Shown here piece by piece: positions 23,001 through 35,218 of a DNA stretch of 64,000 nt; within the stretch, counting starts at the first letter, position 1, and every line of letters starts with the position of its first letter. The notes beneath the pieces are model-generated. The model worked only from the letters and a program-made list of their open reading frames with translations, did no database searches and was not told the origin of the DNA. Source of the DNA: Pomacea canaliculata (taxonomy: Eukaryota; Mollusca; Gastropoda; Architaenioglossa; Ampullariidae); NCBI RefSeq assembly GCF_003073045.1, contig NC_037590.1, positions 40,726,751-40,790,750 of the forward strand. Direction: 5' to 3'. Made by a program: the position numbers and the translations under genes.

Positions 23001-26000
23001 AATAAAGCAAATTGGTGTGTATTTACTATTTTTAATAAACAATTATAGAATAGTGTAGAACTGGTTATGTTGTATATATATATGTGTGTGTGTAATAAAT
23101 TAGATAGTATTATAGAACAGTATAGAAGTGGTAATATGGATGTGTGTATATATATATACCATAAATTAGACAGTATCATTGCATTAGGCACTGGAAATAC
23201 ACTTGTCTTTCTGCGTATGTAAATATTTAATAATTGCATGTGTATGCACATATGTATGCGTTCATGTGTCCTTTGACATTGACATTGTTACAGTAAGACA
23301 GATAGAGTCCAGAAAGCTTCTGAGTGTTATAAGAAGAGTCTTAAGCTCAACCCACTTTTATGGAAGTCGTATGAAGCTTTGTGTCAGCTTGGTAAGTGAT
23401 TACCAGTTTTGAGACTGATTGTGTATGTTTACTGCATACTTTGTTGTTAATTGTTTTCCAGTTATTGCTGCCTTAAAAAAAAAATCACTTTTAATAAACT
23501 ATACTTTTTGTGGTTAAGAGCAGATATTCAGTTCTTCATAAAATTCTAGTGCTTAAGCTGTTTGTTTTTTGTTAGAACTGTATCTGTTTTGTGGCAGGCA
23601 TGAAGGTGGACCCTAACCAAGTATTTAATATACCATCTTTGAATGTCCCAACGGGGCTTGCTGCGCCTACACTCCCAACCCATCCTTCACCCCAGAGCCA
23701 GCCACAGGCTCTAGGTCAGCCCCAGGTTGTGACACCATCCCCAGGAGAAAATGCTGCTTTCATTTCTGTTCCTGCTCCACTCACCATCACAACTGCCTTA
23801 GACACCAGTCCAAAATCTGTGAGAAACAAAATAAATATCTAAAAGAGTTCAGTAGCATAAGTAGGAGGTAGAGTCACAAAATGTTGAACTTGTGTCCTTG
23901 TGTTTGCTGCAGTTAAAATCTTTGGATGACTTGTCTGTCAGTCATTTGGAAAGAAGTTCTCTATGAAAACAACATGTACAAATTTTGGTTTTAGGAACCT
24001 CCCCCTTTCCTCCCTCCCTCCCTCCTGGAAAAAATCCTTTGTGATCAGATCAGAAGCTTCTCTAAATTAGTGCAAATCTAATTTGTGACATAAAACCATT
24101 TCTGCTCTAAGTATTCAAGTAAGTAAAAAAGTTTTTGTGTTATCAGCAGACCACACCACTTGGCATCTGCTCTGATCATACACCAGAGAATCACATGCAG
24201 TCTGGGCAGGCAGATGACCTGATGCGAGCTCCTTTGCGCAGCCGGCGTACAAAGTTAGTTTGCGATCATTTCTTTTTGTGATTGTGAAGCTGCAAGCTAT
24301 GTTTATGCTTTATATATTATTAATAGTTCTGGGTGTTGACACATTTATTAAAAATTTTATGGTAGCTTCAGATAACATTATTTTATGCAATGATTTATAA
24401 AAGAGCTTGTTTTAGAGGTATCTTAAAAAAATAGCATGAATTTACTAGAGTGGTTAAATGTCTTAGGGCAACAGTCTGCGAAGCAACAAGAGGAAAGTAT
24501 TGCATAGCTTTATGAATATTAGCATTTTGAAATTTTCATGTGATGCTGCATGAAAAATACTTAACAACTGTAATCATAGTTCACTTAAAGCATTTATACA
24601 AGGTTAAAAAAAATTTTAAGTGCTTGACAATCTCTTTTGAATGAATTTGACTTTTCAGACCAGAGAGTGTTATGGAAAGACCTGTACGAGTCTTTGTCTG
24701 GTCATCTCCAAGGTACGTTGAACTTCATGATAACTGCTTTCCAAATAATTTAGGCATTCATGGAATAAAAGAGGACTGAAGGTCATGGACATTGGAACCC
24801 GTAGTCAATGGGTCATGAGAACAGGTAGATCCAGTTAACTGGACATTAGAAAAAAAAACCAGATACATTTAACTGGGCATGAGAACAGGTAAATACAGTT
24901 AATTGGCAGAAGGGTGACATGGTACTGTTGAGAGCATCTGGGATATTAGGAGTTAGTAAGAATAGGTGAAGAATGTGGAAGTCTTTTGGAAAGGCTATGT
25001 GTTTACATATAATGTTTATAAGCATATATATGTTTCTTGTGGTTTTTCCCAGTTTTGGTGTACTGAATGTAGAAAATCCTGGTACTGTTGAGACCAGTTC
25101 TCCACCCTTGCCTTTCATCAGTCCAAACCCTACCCCTATACTACCTGAAGATCTTGTCCTTGACACCAAAGCTCCCGGTAAAAAGGTAAGCACATTGTTT
25201 TGTTAAACCAGTAAAAAAACTTGATTAAAAACACTAGACTGATCTTTAAAAACATATGTGCTTAAATATGTGTAGTTTTACATATTCTCGTACAGATTCA
25301 GAAACACGTGTATCCTTTTGCTATGTATTCCTTTTTATTTATACATTGTCTTCTCATAAGAGAGATAATACACCTCTGGCATGTTTGAAAAGATTTTAAA
25401 AAAAAAAAATCTGACACTAATTCTGACCACATGCAAGTAATTTGCTGACAGATTTATTTTGCTTACATTTGCATACAGGCTGTGACACGCAGAAAACAGG
25501 CTACAAAACCCCCAGTATTCAGCCTGTCAGGAAATTCCAATACACGAGATGTTAGTAATCAACAAGCAGGGTATGTACCTTTTGCGCTCAACAAAAATAA
25601 AAGAGGCCAATGAATAAAAACACAAATGTAGAAAATAAGAGTTATATTTATTGTAAACAATATGTGCTGTAATAAGCCATTTCCAGCAAACATTTCCATA
25701 AACAAATATGCCTAAAATAAATAAATGCCTAAAATTTTGAAGAAGCAAATTACACAAGTGGGGTATTAAATTTAAGCTTTTTGAAGTCTTTTGCTGGTTA
25801 GGTTTGTTCTGTCTAGTGGTTAGTCTTGCTGTCTGTTGCCATGCTGCCCACATGTCCCTTGCTGTCTCCAGTAGTGATATCCACTTGGGGCTGTGACATA
25901 GCAAGGGGAAGTCATATGATTTTAAGCCTCAAAAAAGCACAGTGTTTTAGAAATACTTATTCAACATCAATTTTTTTTTTTTTACTGCATTAGCTTTGGG

Positions 26001-29000
26001 GAATGCATATGACAGGACAAACAGAGAATAACAGTATTTCTTAGTAATGCATAATTAGTGAGTGTTTAGAAAGTATCTGAATGGCTTGAAGTATGAACGA
26101 CGGATTTCCTTTCTAGCATATATTTCACCAGTGATACATATTTTCAGAAATCCACCAAGTGTAAGGCGAAGTTCACGTCTGTTTGGAAACTCTAGTTCTG
26201 TAAAGGTAAGTTACAGGATTGTGATGCTGTGTCAACTCATTTAGTAAGTTTACTTACTTTTGGGTAATCTTTCTGTTGAAATGGTTATCTTAAGATGCTT
26301 TTATTTTTTTTCGCAAAGACAGTTTAGAAAATGGCTTGAACATGGTACACATTTTCCCCATAATCTTAATTTTTTACTGAAGGTAGTATGTATTTTAAAA
26401 TACTTAAAAGTTTCATTAATAATAAAATGGGAAAACTTTTTTTTTTGGTCAATTTTAAACTGATTACCATGCATGGGCTGAGATTTTTGGCGAAAGATAT
26501 GTTTAGTGAGCAATTTTAGGAGGTGAGGTACCTAATGATGTTACAGTAATATTATCCAGTCATAGCATATATTAATTAGGCCAGAGTTAAGGCATTGAAG
26601 CTGGTACTCTGTTAAGATTCAGTAAATTGGATCAAAGTGCTGTCAAACAGGAAAACAACAAGAGCCAAGGGAAGACACGCTTCACAAGTCCCAAGGGTGT
26701 AGGGCGAAAGAGCAAGTCACGCACCAGCAAGTCCCAGCAAGAGCTGAATGAGATCAACAAAAGTGAGGCTGGAGCTGGCACCAAGATGGCACCTAACATA
26801 GAACAGCCCACTGCTGCCCACATCTTTCTCATGCAGCAACAGTCTCTAGGTGAGAGTGCTTTGGAGCTCTTGGTTTACAATTTTTCTTTTGCCTAGAAAT
26901 ATATTACCAAGAGGGTTCCAAATCATGCAATAAAAATTTGTGAAGGAAGTCTGCAAACAAGCAGTTAGGCATCAGGAGAGTGAAAACATGAAAAGTTAGG
27001 TTGGAGGTTTAATTGTTTAAGATGTAATACACCAAATACTTGAAAGTTGAAATTTCATCACTACTTATCATGTTCTACATTTATTAAATTTGATTCTTAT
27101 AATGAACTCAATCTTTGTAGTAGTTTTTCTGAGCAATCTATATGCAGATGCCTTTAGTGTGGTTGACACACTATTACATGCTTTTCAGAAAACTGAGAGT
27201 TTTGTAAGTCACTTGAACATTTACATGAAAGAGGGTGATAGACAAATTAAAAAAATTCAGATGAAGCCAGACAAAAATAGGTGAGGATGCATATGAGAGT
27301 CTCACTATTATCTAAAGAGAACAGTTATTAACTCAGTCCCTGTGTTTCATTTATCTGCGTGAAACCTAAACACTCTACAATGATAACAGTGTATATGCTC
27401 CAATAGCTCAAACAACAATGTAAAGGGGAAAAACTATCAGATAATTCTTGAATACTCTCCCTTGAGAATTGGCATAACAAGGCTAGCTTTAGGTTTGAAT
27501 AGATCTTTAGGGTCTCTTATATGGTGTTCTCTGAATCATCTGATAGCAGTTCCATACTTATATGTAAGATGTTCCTTCTGTTTGAGCCACTATGATCATC
27601 ACGTCTGTGCATGATATCTTAAAGTGTTTTATGCAGCAACCATCAAAGGTTTCGTCATTGTAGGGAAAGTTTGCAGAGTTGTTAATCAAGTCTTTTATTA
27701 TTTCTAGGAAACAATACTGCCTTATTCTCAGAGACCAAACAGATCATGAAAAAAACAATAGTAGTGGGAGAAAAAGCCAGGAAAGGAAAAACAGATGGGC
27801 AGATATGCACAAGCTTATGATTTTGATGGTTGTAAGATATCAGGGAACTTTTGTTTAAGAGACATATATGTGGTGCATATATTCTGCAATCAGAAGTAAC
27901 AAGTTATGTCCTGTGTCATCACAAGGGATAAAGAAACATCTACATTTATTAATGTTGGCTAAGAGTCTGCCTAAAAGGTATTTTTAAAGAGTATCATAAA
28001 GTTGTTGCAGTGTGAGTGGTTTCAGTGTGTATTTTATTTGTACCTTTTATAAATCTTCATGTGTGTCTTAATTCTTCCAATCACATACATAGATGCAGAG
28101 CTTACAGAGGCATTTGTATGCACAGGTGGGCTCTTGAAATTGCTGTTGGTTATTGGGAAGGCCTATGGGGCTCTGGCTCAGTATGACTGCCGGCGAGCTG
28201 TGCAGCTGTTTGGGGAATTACCTGAACACCAGTACAACACTGCCTGGGTTCTTACTCAGATAGGGCGTGCTTATTTTGAACAGGGTGATTTTCAAAAGGT
28301 GAGAAGCAGCAGCCAAGAAAAATAGTCTGTTTTGTAGATTTTTTTCATGTGTCATTTATCATTTAAATTTTATTATTAGTATTTTATTTTCTAATAAAGT
28401 ATTTCTGAAGCCAGGAATCTTGATAGTAAGGTCATCAGGCCTTGAAGCTCTGAATTTTCTGTCTTTTTTTCCCTTAATTACATTTGTCTTCATTGGGGGT
28501 GGGGTGGGAGGTCATATTCAGAAGCACATAAACAAGAGCGAGAAGAACTGAGACAAATACAAACTGGCATTAAACATTAATAGCTGCCTTGACCCACCCA
28601 GAGAGCTATGGCATGCTATACTGTCATTGGTGGTAACAGTGGTGGTAAACTACCCAATTTCTAGATTCATATAAACAGGCAAAGAATACAAACTTGATAG
28701 CATCCCCTGAAAAGCAATAAAAACCAAAACAATCTTTGACCATTAGTGAAAATGACTGCTAGCCTAGAATAACCATATAATGTAAAATATCTTTGAAATA
28801 AAATATAGGATATGTGGTTCATGCATCCATAACCAGGCCTCGTTTGCAGGAAATCTTGATTGGACTATCATCACGACAGCGCGTGAAAATTCTGATGCAA
28901 AGGTTCCTATTGCAGTGCTTTATCATACAATAACCGACTATCAGGGACCTCTGCATCTGAATTTTCACACGCTATTGTGATGATAGTCCAACTGGGGCTT

Positions 29001-32000
29001 TCTGCATACAAGGCTAGAACTATAACAAAACATAAGGTAGGCAGGATAACAGCGAAATAAAAATGTAAACCCTTTATAAAGGAAAAAATGATACACAAAC
29101 TGTAAAGATGGTGACATACCATACAAATGCCAGATTTATAAAGACAAAAATAATATTAAAAGGAAAAAATAAATAAAGAGCAAGAGATAGCAATAAGAAA
29201 AGAGGGCTATCAACAAAACTACACCTGCAGCCTCACAAAAGCAGTGAACTTCCTCCTACACCTTCCAGCCCCCTCCCCCTCATTGCCCCCTTTCATCCTC
29301 CACTCCCCATATTGCCCTCCACATTCCTACCCCTTCCTCAGTCCCATAGAGTGAAATCTTTAGGCCCAAGCAATTTTCCCATCCAAAAACAACAGTTTAA
29401 GTACATTAGTTTTAGAAACTTCTCTTTCATGGTAGACATGCACAACGACACTGCTAGTTCTATTTCATGATCCTAGGAGCTGATGTCTTCTACAAAAGCC
29501 TGCTTGTGCAAGGCTTTATCAAGTTTTGTGCTTTAACACATCATCTCTACGTTTTGTCCAAATTGTGTGCCTTGTGCAGGCAGCAAGCATGTTTTCTGAA
29601 GTCAGGAGGCTTGAGCCCTACCAGCTGTTGGGAATGGACGTGTACAGTACAGCTCTCTGGCATTTGCAGCGTGAGGTAGAGCTGTCGGCCTTGGCTCATG
29701 ATCTGGCATCACTTGACAAAACATGTCCACAGGTTGGTGGAAGGTGGTAGTCCTAGCTAGGAAATTCTGTTCCCCTGTTGGTAATCTGAAGGTTTTGTTT
29801 ATATTATTTTAAAAAAAGTTCTTTTGTATACTCTGCAAACTGTAAGTATTGCATGGGAAGTAGTTGCTGTGAATGAAAACTGAATAATTTCTGCATAAGT
29901 GCATAAATATTTAGTCATAGGATTTTTGACCTTTTTTCAAGTAAAATTCCTTTATGGTGAAGCAAGCAAAGTCATTAGAATTACTTTATATGATTTCACT
30001 TATTCTGGATAATTTTCATTCATTTAGGTTGATTTACTTTCAGTAGAGTGATCTGACAACTAGACCCCCCCCCCTTTTTTTTTAAAAATTAGATGCCAAA
30101 TTTTTATAGTACTTGAGAAACATATTTTTGGATAGGCTGATGTGTGGATTTTCTAAAATGTATAAAACATGCTCTTGCCTCAAGATATAAAAAGTTAACA
30201 TATTTTGGGACATTTTTTCTTTATTTTGAAAAGGGGAGGTGATCGTCTAGGGTAAATTTTCTTTTGAGTGTCGAGCTGGCTAGATAGCTTTTATTGTGTT
30301 CGGAAACAGTAACATACCTTAAAAATAATATTGAATTTATATGCATCAGTATATTTATAAGGTACGTCTAACCATAACCCTGTCTGTCAAAATATTTATT
30401 TTGAGAGTTTAAGTGAAGTCACTTGGCTCTTAAGCTAGGTTAGAATTTTCATATGTTGATGAACATTTTTTGGGTGTAATACAGAAGCAGTAGACCAATT
30501 ATTTGTTTAATAAAACAAGCAGTTGTGGCATTTTATTGTAGATTGTATAGACACAATTACAGAGAGCTTTTGTTGGATGTACACATCTATGGAGGGACTG
30601 CAACTGTCAAAACTTTTTGCAGTTTACTGTTGCAGGTCATACAGATAGTTTTAGGTAGTGTAATGAGAGTTTATTTTTGTGTTTTTCAGGGTGAGTAATA
30701 AGTTTGTATTGTTTGTAATAAGATTACTGCACCATGTTTCAGACTTGGTGTGCTACAGGAAATTGTTTTTCTTCCCAAAAGGAGCATGATGTTGCCATAA
30801 AATTCTTCAGACGGGCCATTCAGGTTAGTCATCCTCTTTCTTAAAGGCTGAACTTTCACTTTCTAGTAGAGAAGAATGGGTTTGATTTAGGCAAGGGAGG
30901 TAAGAAAGCTTTGACGCAGGTTGGGGAGCTAAGGAGTACATTTGTCAGACATGGCTACTTCCATCTGGCTAGACAAGTATGCATAATGGAGGTCTTAAGT
31001 TTGATGACTACTCTAGTGGTCAGGCATCACAACTTTCCTCTTCTTAGGAGGGATAGAGAGCATAACTGTTGGGGAGAACAGCTTGAAGCCTTTGATTAGA
31101 CATACGGTCAGGGTTAGGGCTACCTGGATGTGTTTACTTAAAAAAAAAATTCATGAAAGGTTGACAACTTAAAATTACTTGTGTGTCTACTTAGTACTGT
31201 ACGCAGCTGACTGAGGTTTTCTTTTATGTTTGTGTATGCGTGCGTGCATCTATAAGGATCATTGTGCTTTATAACATCTACTTTATATAGATATGTAAAA
31301 TAATAATGTATCCATATGATGGCATGGATAGTCCAGTACTTTTTACGTTGACAGTGAGGCAAGCAGACACTAGTGAAACTGCCTGTTAAGTGCTACTGCA
31401 AGTAGGCTTTGTATCATATTTGTAAGTCTTTGTTTCTGTATATGTGTATGTGTGCATATGTATGCGTGCCTACTTTGCATGTTTTGATGTGCAGGTTGAC
31501 CCAGATTATGCCTATGCATATACACTTCTTGCACATGAGTATGTTCTGATAGAGGAGCTGGACAAGGCACTGGCCAGCTTTAGAAATGCCCTGCGTGTAG
31601 ACTCCAGGCACTACAATGCATGGTGAGCAATGGAAGGGATATTAAAGCAAGCAGTCATTATTTTGTGGAACTTCTTTCTATTTCAATGACAGTCATCCAT
31701 AGAAATCACACTACTCATAGATTCTATATTCGTCTTGGATCAGTAGGCTGTGTACATGCTATAAATTATAATGTGTCTTGTAAATTGTATAAATGTATGT
31801 TGGCATGATGGAACATCATTTGCTTCAAGCTAAAAAATAAATAATGACAAGGGACCTTTTTTGGATCGTATTCCTGCTGTGGGATAAAGTTGGGTGGGAT
31901 GGAGAAGCAGATTAACTAACAAAAAGATTTTGAGTTACGTGAATCTGGTTATATAGTGACAAGGTGACCAATTAAACCTTATCAGTGAAGGAAGTAAAAT

Positions 32001-35000
32001 CAAGATGCTACTGTTGTCAGGTATGGCATTGGCATGATTTACTACAAGCAGGAAAAGTTCAACTTGGCTGAAGTCCACTTCCGCAGGGCATTGTCTATCA
32101 ACCCCCAGAGCTCAGCTCTCATCTGCCATGTTGGTGTAGTGAGTGTTTTGCTTTGAATTATATGAAAATTTGTTGGTTTTATATTTGAGTATTATTTATA
32201 AACCGCCTCATAGAAGTCAGTAAATGTGTGGTATTACTTTGGTCTTCTGCCTCTCCAGTTGATAAGGCAAGAGAACTTGTATAGACTTTAGAATTGACTT
32301 GATGAGACTATACTAATCAAAGAGTAGATGAGCAATCTTAGAGTTGTTTACTATTGTGCTATGGTAAGCCTTTAAATCATAATACCCACCCTTTTTTGTA
32401 AATATTGGAGATATGCTAAATTGTTGTGTATTATTACATTGATTACTTGTGTGCAGGCTCAGCATGCTCAGAAAAAGACTGAAACGGCTCTGGTGACGCT
32501 AAGCAAAGCAATAGCCCTGGAGCCTAGAAATCCTCTTTGCAAGTTCCACAAAGCCTCTATTCTTCTGGCCTGTGACAGGCATAAAGTATGTTACTTTTTA
32601 GGTGGCTGTCTTTACCTCTTGCCACTGTTTTAGTGTTTTTCTAGTTAGCATATCTGTTATTATCTATCAGAACTGTTTCTTATCGTTCTGTTCTTTGTAT
32701 GCTGTCCGTGTCTCTTTTTTGTCTCAAGCACTAAGAGCATGCTCTTTCATAAGTGTGATCATGTGCAATATAAATCACATGTCTGTTAATAATATTATTA
32801 AAACAGTTGATGAATGGCTTTGCATTGGGCTTCACACAGAGGTATGCTGAGGTATGCTAGGTCTTTCAAATTTCCCAGTTGCGAGATCTTTCAGGTTGAC
32901 TTTGCTGTGGATTATGATGAGGTTCAACACCTCACAAATAGATAGGCCTATGATGGCTGGTCCTTCTACATCAGGGATGCCCAACCTACGGCCCGCAGGC
33001 CATATCCGGCCCGCGAAACTTCTGCCCACAGTGCAGGAAATCGGCATGTTAGTAATTAAAAAAAAAAAAGCGAAAAAAACGAAAAAAGGGAAGAAGAAGT
33101 ATTTATCCCCACATAGGGGCGTTTCCCAATCTTTTTTTTCGATGGACGAACATTTCGATTCAGTGCTCCGACTTGGTGTCTCTACGATGAGGCCGGACAT
33201 TTAGAAGTTGGTTTCGGGAAAACAACTTCAAATATCCCACTAATTACTACATAATTAATGGTAAGTACAACTTGTTTCTAATAAAAAAAATGGTATCTGC
33301 TCTATTTTTTTCTCTTTTTTGTATTTTTGCGGTGAAGTGGCCCGTGACACGGCTGTCCGAAATGGATATGGCCCGCAGGCCGAAAAAGGTTGGGCATCAC
33401 TGTTCTACATCAACAACATAGAATTTGGTGTTTAGGAGGGGTGATTTGTTTTTTACACTGAGCCAGCACCTAAGCCTATATCACAGCAAGGCAGACAGCC
33501 CAGTAAAAGGATGCCACATGCAGAGAAATATCAGTGTGCCTTAGATGAGAGCTGAACCCAGGACAGCCAACCCTTACTGTAAGGCGCTAACTGTTGCACC
33601 ACAAGACCGGCCATTTTATTTTAGGGAAGTTGCCTTTGTTGTATACCTGAAGTTTGATAGTGACTGTTCATGGAATCTCTTGTCCGTTTTAGGCAGTCAG
33701 ATAAGTGTTCTTTGTGGTGTGTATCTATATAGTTGATAGTGCTTTCTGTAGGTGCGTAAGGAAATTGTGTTGCCTGAAGCTCTATCAGTCTTTCAGTATA
33801 ATCTGAAAATTCACCTCTTCTGTAAACATTATTCCTAACAACCTTTCCCATAATGCTAGTTCTTTTTCACACCCTTCCTTTTGCAATATCATGTCGCCAC
33901 CAGCTCTTGTTCTTGTCATTTGTTTCCTCTTCATGTTTTCTGTATTTGATTTTATTCTTCATTAGTACTGTTTATTCTTTTATAGTTCATATGTTATTTG
34001 TTTGTTTTCCTGTCCCTTGTATGCTGTCTATGTTTCGTTCTTAAGTGCTAAGAGTGTATTCCTTAGGAGTGTGAGTATGCGCTTTACAAATTTTGCATTT
34101 ATTATTATTATTAAATTTTTGCCTGAAATTTCTTTTTGTTTTAGGTATTTGAAAAATACACAGTGCATCTAAATGCTTATGAAAACGTGTGATTAAATAA
34201 CCTTGACTTTCAGACATGCGCACATGCACATTTTTTGCCCATGATTTTAAAAGATTGAAATAGCCATTTTGAGTACATTTTGCAGGAAGCACTAGAAGAA
34301 TTGGAAGAACTAAAACAAATCATCCCTACAGAGTCCCTTGTGTACTTCCTCATGGGCAAGGTGAGGGCGACCTCTTGCTATTTGAAGTAAACAATTCTTA
34401 GAGAAGAATCGTGTATCCATCTGCACAAGGGTTCTGTTCACTACTTCCTGATTTAGTTCTTATAATCTGAGATGTGATGCCTGATGATTTGTTGCTTCCT
34501 GAGCAAGGAATAATATATATGAACAAACCCAAGGAAAAGTTGATGTGATTGTTGATTTTATTTAAGGACTTATTTTTTGCATGCTTTATGTATTTGTGCG
34601 ATCTTGGAATACACTGTACTGATTAGTGAGTAAAAATAATACCCTTTTCCTCATACCTCTAACACACCTAGCACACTTACTATCCCACCCTTTCAATAAA
34701 AATTTACTGATTCATTTAAGATCACTCTTGTTTTCTTTTTGTCAAATACACAATATGTGCAGTTTACACAAGTCTTCTACTCTTTTATATGGTTTCTTTC
34801 AAATGGCTTGTAGGTGCACAAAAAGCTTGGCAACACACATCTGGCATTAATGAACTTTTCCTGGGCCATGGATCTTGACCCTAAAGGGGTTAACAATCAG
34901 ATCAAAGAAGCCATAGACAAACGATATGCCACTGAAGAGGATGATGCTCTTTCCAGGCTTACAGAGACAAGTGAGTATGTCTTCACCATTCACACATCGA

Positions 35001-35218
35001 ATCTCTTGACTCGTGCATGCACATGCAAGCACACATCACCATGGGCATTAACATACTTTCTTTTGCTAGTAAATGTCAAAAGTACTTGCTTTTATGTTGT
35101 CTGTCCAGTGCCAGAAGCCAGTGGGGAGATGGGAGAAGAGAGACAATCCTTGCAGGCCCTAGCTCCCGAAGAAGTGGACCCTGACTTGCAAGCCATAGAA
35201 AGCGATGAGAGTTTGTGA
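20062..35218 (+). CDS. CDC27: CDC27 / APC3, anaphase-promoting complex TPR subunit, complete, 21 exons
   Basis: This is a core TPR subunit of the APC/C ubiquitin ligase; it dimerises and docks co-activator IR tails. Exons: 20062-20085, 21014-21089, 22141-22288, 22485-22610, 23294-23391, 23598-23818, 24150-24253, 24659-24712, 25053-25185, 25479-25570, 26148-26205, 26651-26849, 28126-28298, 29580-29732, 30743-30823, 31495-31622, 32021-32138, 32457-32585, 34286-34360, 34814-34970 and 35109-35218. All are in phase and give 818 aa (human 824). It starts MLVQEPVQAAIW. Residues 1-158 are the N-terminal TPRs (HHYAYGDAIFLAERLYAE). Residues about 160-440 are the Pro/Ser-rich linker, with a conserved RRSSRLFG patch (about 365). 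Residues about 445-785 are the C-terminal TPR superhelix (YSTALWHLQ, DYAYAYTLLAHEYVL, HYNAWYGIGMIYYKQEKF, NFSWAMDLDPKG). The acidic tail ends ESDESL. The exon 7 acceptor is ambiguous by 3 nt. Confidence 0.97.
28837..29014. repeat. Long foldback (about 72-nt arms, 34-nt loop) in CDC27 intron 13
   Basis: The left arm (28,837-28,908) and right arm (28,943-29,014) are inverted copies. Both contain TTGGACTATCATCAC, GTGTGAAAATTC or its near match, and GATGCA-AGGT-CCT. The transcript would fold into a long, mostly paired hairpin. Likely a foldback MITE, or less likely a small-RNA precursor. Confidence 0.85.
32618..32803 (+). mobile_element. LINE 3'-tail fragment in CDC27 intron 18
   Basis: Diverged relative of the 8,097 and 33,768 copies: TTTGTATGCTGTCCGTGT, CACTAAGAGCATGCTCTT and a TTAATAATATTATTAAA end. 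No coding part remains. Confidence 0.6.
32972..33402. mobile_element. 431-bp non-autonomous hAT with perfect 8-bp TSD (copy 2)
   Basis: Ends CAGGGATGCCCAACCT and, inward from the right, CAGTGATGCCCAACCT. The flanking duplication TTCTACAT is perfect (32,964-32,971 and 33,403-33,410). It is the reverse-oriented sister of the 12,228-12,694 element; the interior includes AATTACTACATAATTAATGG in both. It lies in CDC27 intron 18, well clear of splice sites. Confidence 0.95.
33430..33613 (-). mobile_element. tRNA-derived SINE in CDC27 intron 18
   Basis: On the minus strand the head carries a box-A-like TGGTGCAACAG (33,601-33,591) and a box-B-like GGGTTCAGCTC (33,559-33,549), about 45 nt apart start to start. 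The stretch between them, TTAGCGCCTTACAG, is tRNA-like. The non-tRNA body runs left to about 33,430. Exact ends and TSD are not clear. Confidence 0.65.
33768..34118 (+). mobile_element. LINE 3' end with last coding codons, CDC27 intron 18
   Basis: The first part decodes as PEALSVFQYNLKIHLF, matching the 'LP..L..sp.l..FK..LKTHLF' end of metazoan LINE ORF2 proteins. A 3' UTR follows, ending GCGCTTTACAAATTTTGC and a TTATTATTATT tail. It is the longest of the three related copies. Confidence 0.75.
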
